A program made the position numbers and the translations under genes. Below, in pieces: positions 5,595-7,301 of a stretch of DNA of 7,301 nt; within the stretch, counting starts at the first letter, position 1; every line of letters starts with the position of its first letter. Below the pieces are notes generated by a model. The model ran no database searches. It was not told where the DNA came from and saw only the letters and a list, made by a program, of their open reading frames with translations. Source of the DNA: Caldifarciminota bacterium. GTDB lineage: Bacteria; Hydrothermota; UBA3072; WFRC01. The stretch spans positions 1 through 7,301 of the forward strand of contig WFRC01000226.1 in NCBI GenBank assembly GCA_015486685.1, in the 5' to 3' direction.

Positions 5595-6307
5595 AGGCAT
5601 ATTTTATATCAGATGCGCATTTGGATACAAATTCTCCAAATACTACTTCTTTCCTAAATCTTCTGGATGAGATTGAAAGAGATGCAGATTATCTATTTCT
5701 TTTAGGTGATATATTTAATTTCTATTTTGAATATCCACATTTTGTCAGGAAGTGTTTTTTCCCTGTATATAAAAAAATCTCTGAGTTTGTTGAAAGGGGC
5801 ATTGAGGTGCATCTATTTCCGGGCAATCACGATTACTGGCATCGGAACCTTTTTTCAGATATGGGCGTATATGTAGAAAAGAATAATCTTGTAAAAGAAA
5901 TAGGGGAGAGGTGGTTTTTTTTAGCACATGGGGATGGCATTACAGGAGAGGATAAATTTTATAATCTTGTTAAAAGAATTATACACAGCAGGGTTGCGAT
6001 TAGATTATTCTCCCTTATTCATCCTGAAATAGGGATTAAAATAGGAAAAAGGGTGGCAGAGAGGACTGCAAGAAAAAAAATTAGTAATGAAGAAAAGGCA
6101 GAAAGATTGGTAAAATTTGCAGAAAAAATCTGTGAAACAGGAATAAATTATGTGATTTTAGGTCATATACATCTGCCGGTGCATAAAAGGTTTGATAATG
6201 GTGGTGAATTTATATTGATTGGTGATTGGACAAAACACTTTTCCTATGCAGTGTTTAACGGGGAAAAGGTTATGTTAAAAAGGTGGTTTGGTAGTGATGA
6301 AAAGTGA
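5591..6307 (+). CDS. Metallophosphoesterase, UDP-2,3-diacylglucosamine hydrolase (LpxH)-like
   Basis: Calcineurin-like phosphoesterase of 238 residues, close to the roughly 240 of LpxH, which cleaves UDP-2,3-diacylglucosamine to lipid X plus UMP in lipid A synthesis. Metal-binding motifs occur in order: D8-x-H10 (SDAHLD), G39-D40 (LLGDIFNFYFEY), GN79-H80-D81, H113-G-D and G191-H192-I-H194. The block GDIFNFYFEY resembles the GDIFDFWFEY of LpxH-like proteins, but the second Asp is Asn. The family phrase is GNHD rather than the GNRDF of classical proteobacterial LpxH, so assignment to LpxH proper is not certain. The last third (137-180) is basic and helical, which would suit a membrane-surface lid. 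It starts in the ATGA overlap with the PAP2 stop, so translation is coupled. It overlaps the methyltransferase start by 11 bases. Alternative: a generic phosphoesterase of another lipid or nucleotide. Confidence 0.83.
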   Translation: MKAYFISDAHLDTNSPNTTSFLNLLDEIERDADYLFLLGDIFNFYFEYPHFVRKCFFPVYKKISEFVERGIEVHLFPGNHDYWHRNLFSDMGVYVEKNNLVKEIGERWFFLAHGDGITGEDKFYNLVKRIIHSRVAIRLFSLIHPEIGIKIGKRVAERTARKKISNEEKAERLVKFAEKICETGINYVILGHIHLPVHKRFDNGGEFILIGDWTKHFSYAVFNGEKVMLKRWFGSDEK

Positions 6308-6872
6308 TGTGGAAAGATGGTTAAATAAGGATGGCGAGATATTTTTGCAGGGGATTGGGATTAAGAAGAATGATGTTGTGCTGGATTTTGGGTGCGGCGC
6401 CGGGCATTATACAATTCCAGCAGCGAAAGCAGCAGGTAAAGAAGGGAAGGTATATGCGGTAGATAAGGATAGCAATGTTTTATCAGAATTAGAAGATGTG
6501 GCAGCATATGAGGGATTAAACAATATTGTTACTATAAATACATCAGGTAAGATAAATATTGAAATATCCGATAATTCTATTGATGTTGCATTGGCTTATG
6601 ATGTTTTGCATTATCTTAATAGAAATGAAAGGGAAAAATTATATAGTGAGATTTATCGGATTTTGAAGGTTAATGGGTTATTCTCTATTTATCCAAAACA
6701 TAATAGGGGTGATGAGCCTTTATGGAATTTATCCGAAATGGGGTTGGAAGATATTATAAAGGAAGTAAAATCTGCGGGATTTAGATTTGATGCTAAATAT
6801 GAAAAAATACTTTTGCACGATTATAACTATAATAAAGGATATATATTGAATTTTAGAGGTGTCGGGAAATAA
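6297..6872 (+). CDS. Class I SAM-dependent methyltransferase
   Basis: A 191-residue Rossmann-fold methyltransferase. Motif I is VVLDFGCGAGHYT (27-39) with the glycine-rich loop G32-C-G34-A-G36. The acidic residue closing strand 2 is D56 (VYAVDKD). A motif II-like segment, IDVALAYDVLHYL, is at 95-107, and LKVNGLFSIY (123-132) matches the post-motif III strand. It lacks an obvious membrane segment, so it is probably cytosolic. The substrate cannot be read from sequence; UbiE-like and arsenite methyltransferase-like relatives share this core. I chose ATG 6297. Upstream in-frame TTG 6288, GTA and GTG 6294 are possible, but ATG has AAGGTGG (6280-6286) ten bases upstream. It overlaps the LpxH-like gene by 11 bases as the last gene of the operon. 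No terminator is visible after it. Its position suggests methylation of the same lipid or a precursor, but that is inference. Confidence 0.85.
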   Translation: MKSDVERWLNKDGEIFLQGIGIKKNDVVLDFGCGAGHYTIPAAKAAGKEGKVYAVDKDSNVLSELEDVAAYEGLNNIVTINTSGKINIEISDNSIDVALAYDVLHYLNRNEREKLYSEIYRILKVNGLFSIYPKHNRGDEPLWNLSEMGLEDIIKEVKSAGFRFDAKYEKILLHDYNYNKGYILNFRGVGK

Positions 6873-6942
6873 GTGTAGAAGGAGATAGAAAGTTTAATGC
6901 AAAATGAAAAAAACAGCCACAAGATAGCCGATGGCAGTTAGA

Positions 6943-6973
6943 CGCTAACCGCTATCCGCTTACCGCTAACCGC
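6943..6973. repeat. Tandem 7-nt repeat (ACCGCTN), right copy
   Basis: About four units (ACCGCTA, TCCGCTT, ACCGCTA, ACCGCCA) after a divergent GACGCTA. This is the reverse complement counterpart of 4603-4637. Confidence 0.7.
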
Positions 6974-6996
6974 CAAGAGGATACTTGCCAGATTAA

Positions 6997-7022
6997 TGTA
7001 GGAGGGGCTCCCCAGCCCCGAT
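6997..7022 (+). repeat. REP-like palindrome, copy C
   Basis: A 26-base element on the plus strand: foot TGTAGGA, stem GGGGCT, loop CCCC, stem AGCCCC, then GAT. This is the best-paired of the three copies (six G-C/A-T pairs). It lies in the right long inverted repeat, opposite in orientation to copies A and B. It could form a stem downstream of the methyltransferase message, but it lacks a T tract, so it is not a normal terminator. Confidence 0.75.
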
Positions 7023-7176
7023 TATCTCACCAAGAACGGTGATACGATGATATGGTGATACGGATTAGAATACAGTTAAATGTTAAATGTAAAAGATTAA
7101 ATGTTAAAAGTGAGAAAAAACTGTTGAAAGTTGAAGGTTTAAGGTTGAAAGTAAAATCAACGAGATAAATCAGAAA

Positions 7177-7218
7177 AACGGTGATACGATGATATGGGAA
7201 TATGATGATACGGATAGG
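7177..7218 (+). repeat. Second, degenerate copy of the GATACGATGATATGG word
   Basis: Bases 7177-7197 match 7035-7055 over 21 positions, and the following ATGATGATACGGATAGG resembles the rest of that unit. This shows that sub-blocks of the repeat family also occur outside the long inverted repeat. Confidence 0.7.
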
Positions 7219-7235
7219 AGAGACTTTTTCTTTAA

Positions 7236-7301
7236 TTTTTTACCTTTAACATTTAACCTTTTACCTTTAACCATATTTCATTTAACCTTTTACCTTTAAC
7301 C
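7236..7301 (+). repeat. TTTAACC-type tandem repeats running off the window
   Basis: A 22-base unit (made of ATTTAACC, TTTTACC and TTTAACC words) is identical at 7251-7272 and 7280-7301, period 29. It is preceded by a partial unit at 7236-7250. A related AACCTTTAACCTTCAAC run is found at 4453-4470. The array is cut by the window edge, so its true size is unknown. Confidence 0.7.

Larger units (their letters stand above)
6927..7164 (+). repeat. Long inverted repeat, right copy
   Basis: The reverse complement of 4440-4651, downstream of the methyltransferase gene. It contains about 21 extra bases (7088-7108) that look like a duplication of the ATGTTAAA word. Apart from that gap the two copies run colinear at about 90% identity by eye. 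Together they bracket 2,275 bases holding the whole three-gene operon. No transposase, terminal inverted repeat or target duplication is visible. The stretch 6873-7301 has no gene. Confidence 0.9.

Noticed and set aside
4440..7164. Composite transposon (IS-flanked)
   Set aside because: The flanking inverted repeats are about 210-240 bases with no transposase frame, no defined ends and no target duplication, so they are not insertion sequences.
4385..7301. CRISPR array
   Set aside because: Repeats are of mixed length, are inverted as well as direct, and lack regular unique spacers; no cas gene is present.

Overview
The window is about 7.3 kb of AT-rich bacterial DNA. It has tightly packed genes on both strands, ATG and GTG starts, and Shine-Dalgarno sites of the AGGAGG type. 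A lipobox lipoprotein, a PAP2-family phosphatase and an LpxH-like hydrolase point to a Gram-negative-type cell with an outer membrane. No phylogenetic marker gene is present, so the lineage cannot be named. The abundance of dispersed, degenerate intergenic repeats would fit a poorly characterised or uncultured lineage, but that is inference.

Layout: (1) 1-1170, plus strand: the 3' part of a CPA2-type cation/proton antiporter, cut by the window edge. (2) 1341-2411, minus strand: an extended-SDR NAD-dependent sugar-nucleotide epimerase/dehydratase resembling CDP-paratose/tyvelose 2-epimerases, with Phe in place of the usual catalytic Tyr. (3) 2646-3515, minus: a lipoprotein of unknown function ending in a strong intrinsic terminator. 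(4) 3567-4242, minus: a complete MNT/HEPN (MntA-HepT, HI0073/HI0074-like) toxin-antitoxin pair with overlapping genes. It carries both signature motifs: GSX10DXD in the nucleotidyltransferase and RX4HXY in the HEPN protein. (5) 4812-6872, plus: a three-gene translationally coupled operon of a PAP2 phosphatase, an LpxH-like metallophosphoesterase and a class I SAM methyltransferase. It probably works on a phosphorylated lipid or lipid A-type intermediate.

The non-coding DNA holds the most unusual material. The 2.3-kb stretch carrying the phosphatase operon is bracketed by two long inverted repeats (about 4440-4651 and 6927-7164, about 90% identical by hand alignment, with 53 consecutive identical bases). 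Embedded in and near them are three 26-nt REP-like palindromes with a TGTAGGA foot and compensatory stem changes, plus runs of a 7-nt GAGCGGT-like repeat. At the right edge are further short AACCTTT-type repeats. No transposase is visible in the window.

Regulation: all three minus-strand units begin with a TTGACAA(A)TT-type -35 box. The nucleotidyltransferase gene has no Shine-Dalgarno site and its promoter would start transcription almost exactly at the ATG, so it may be leaderless. The PAP2 gene also lacks a Shine-Dalgarno site.
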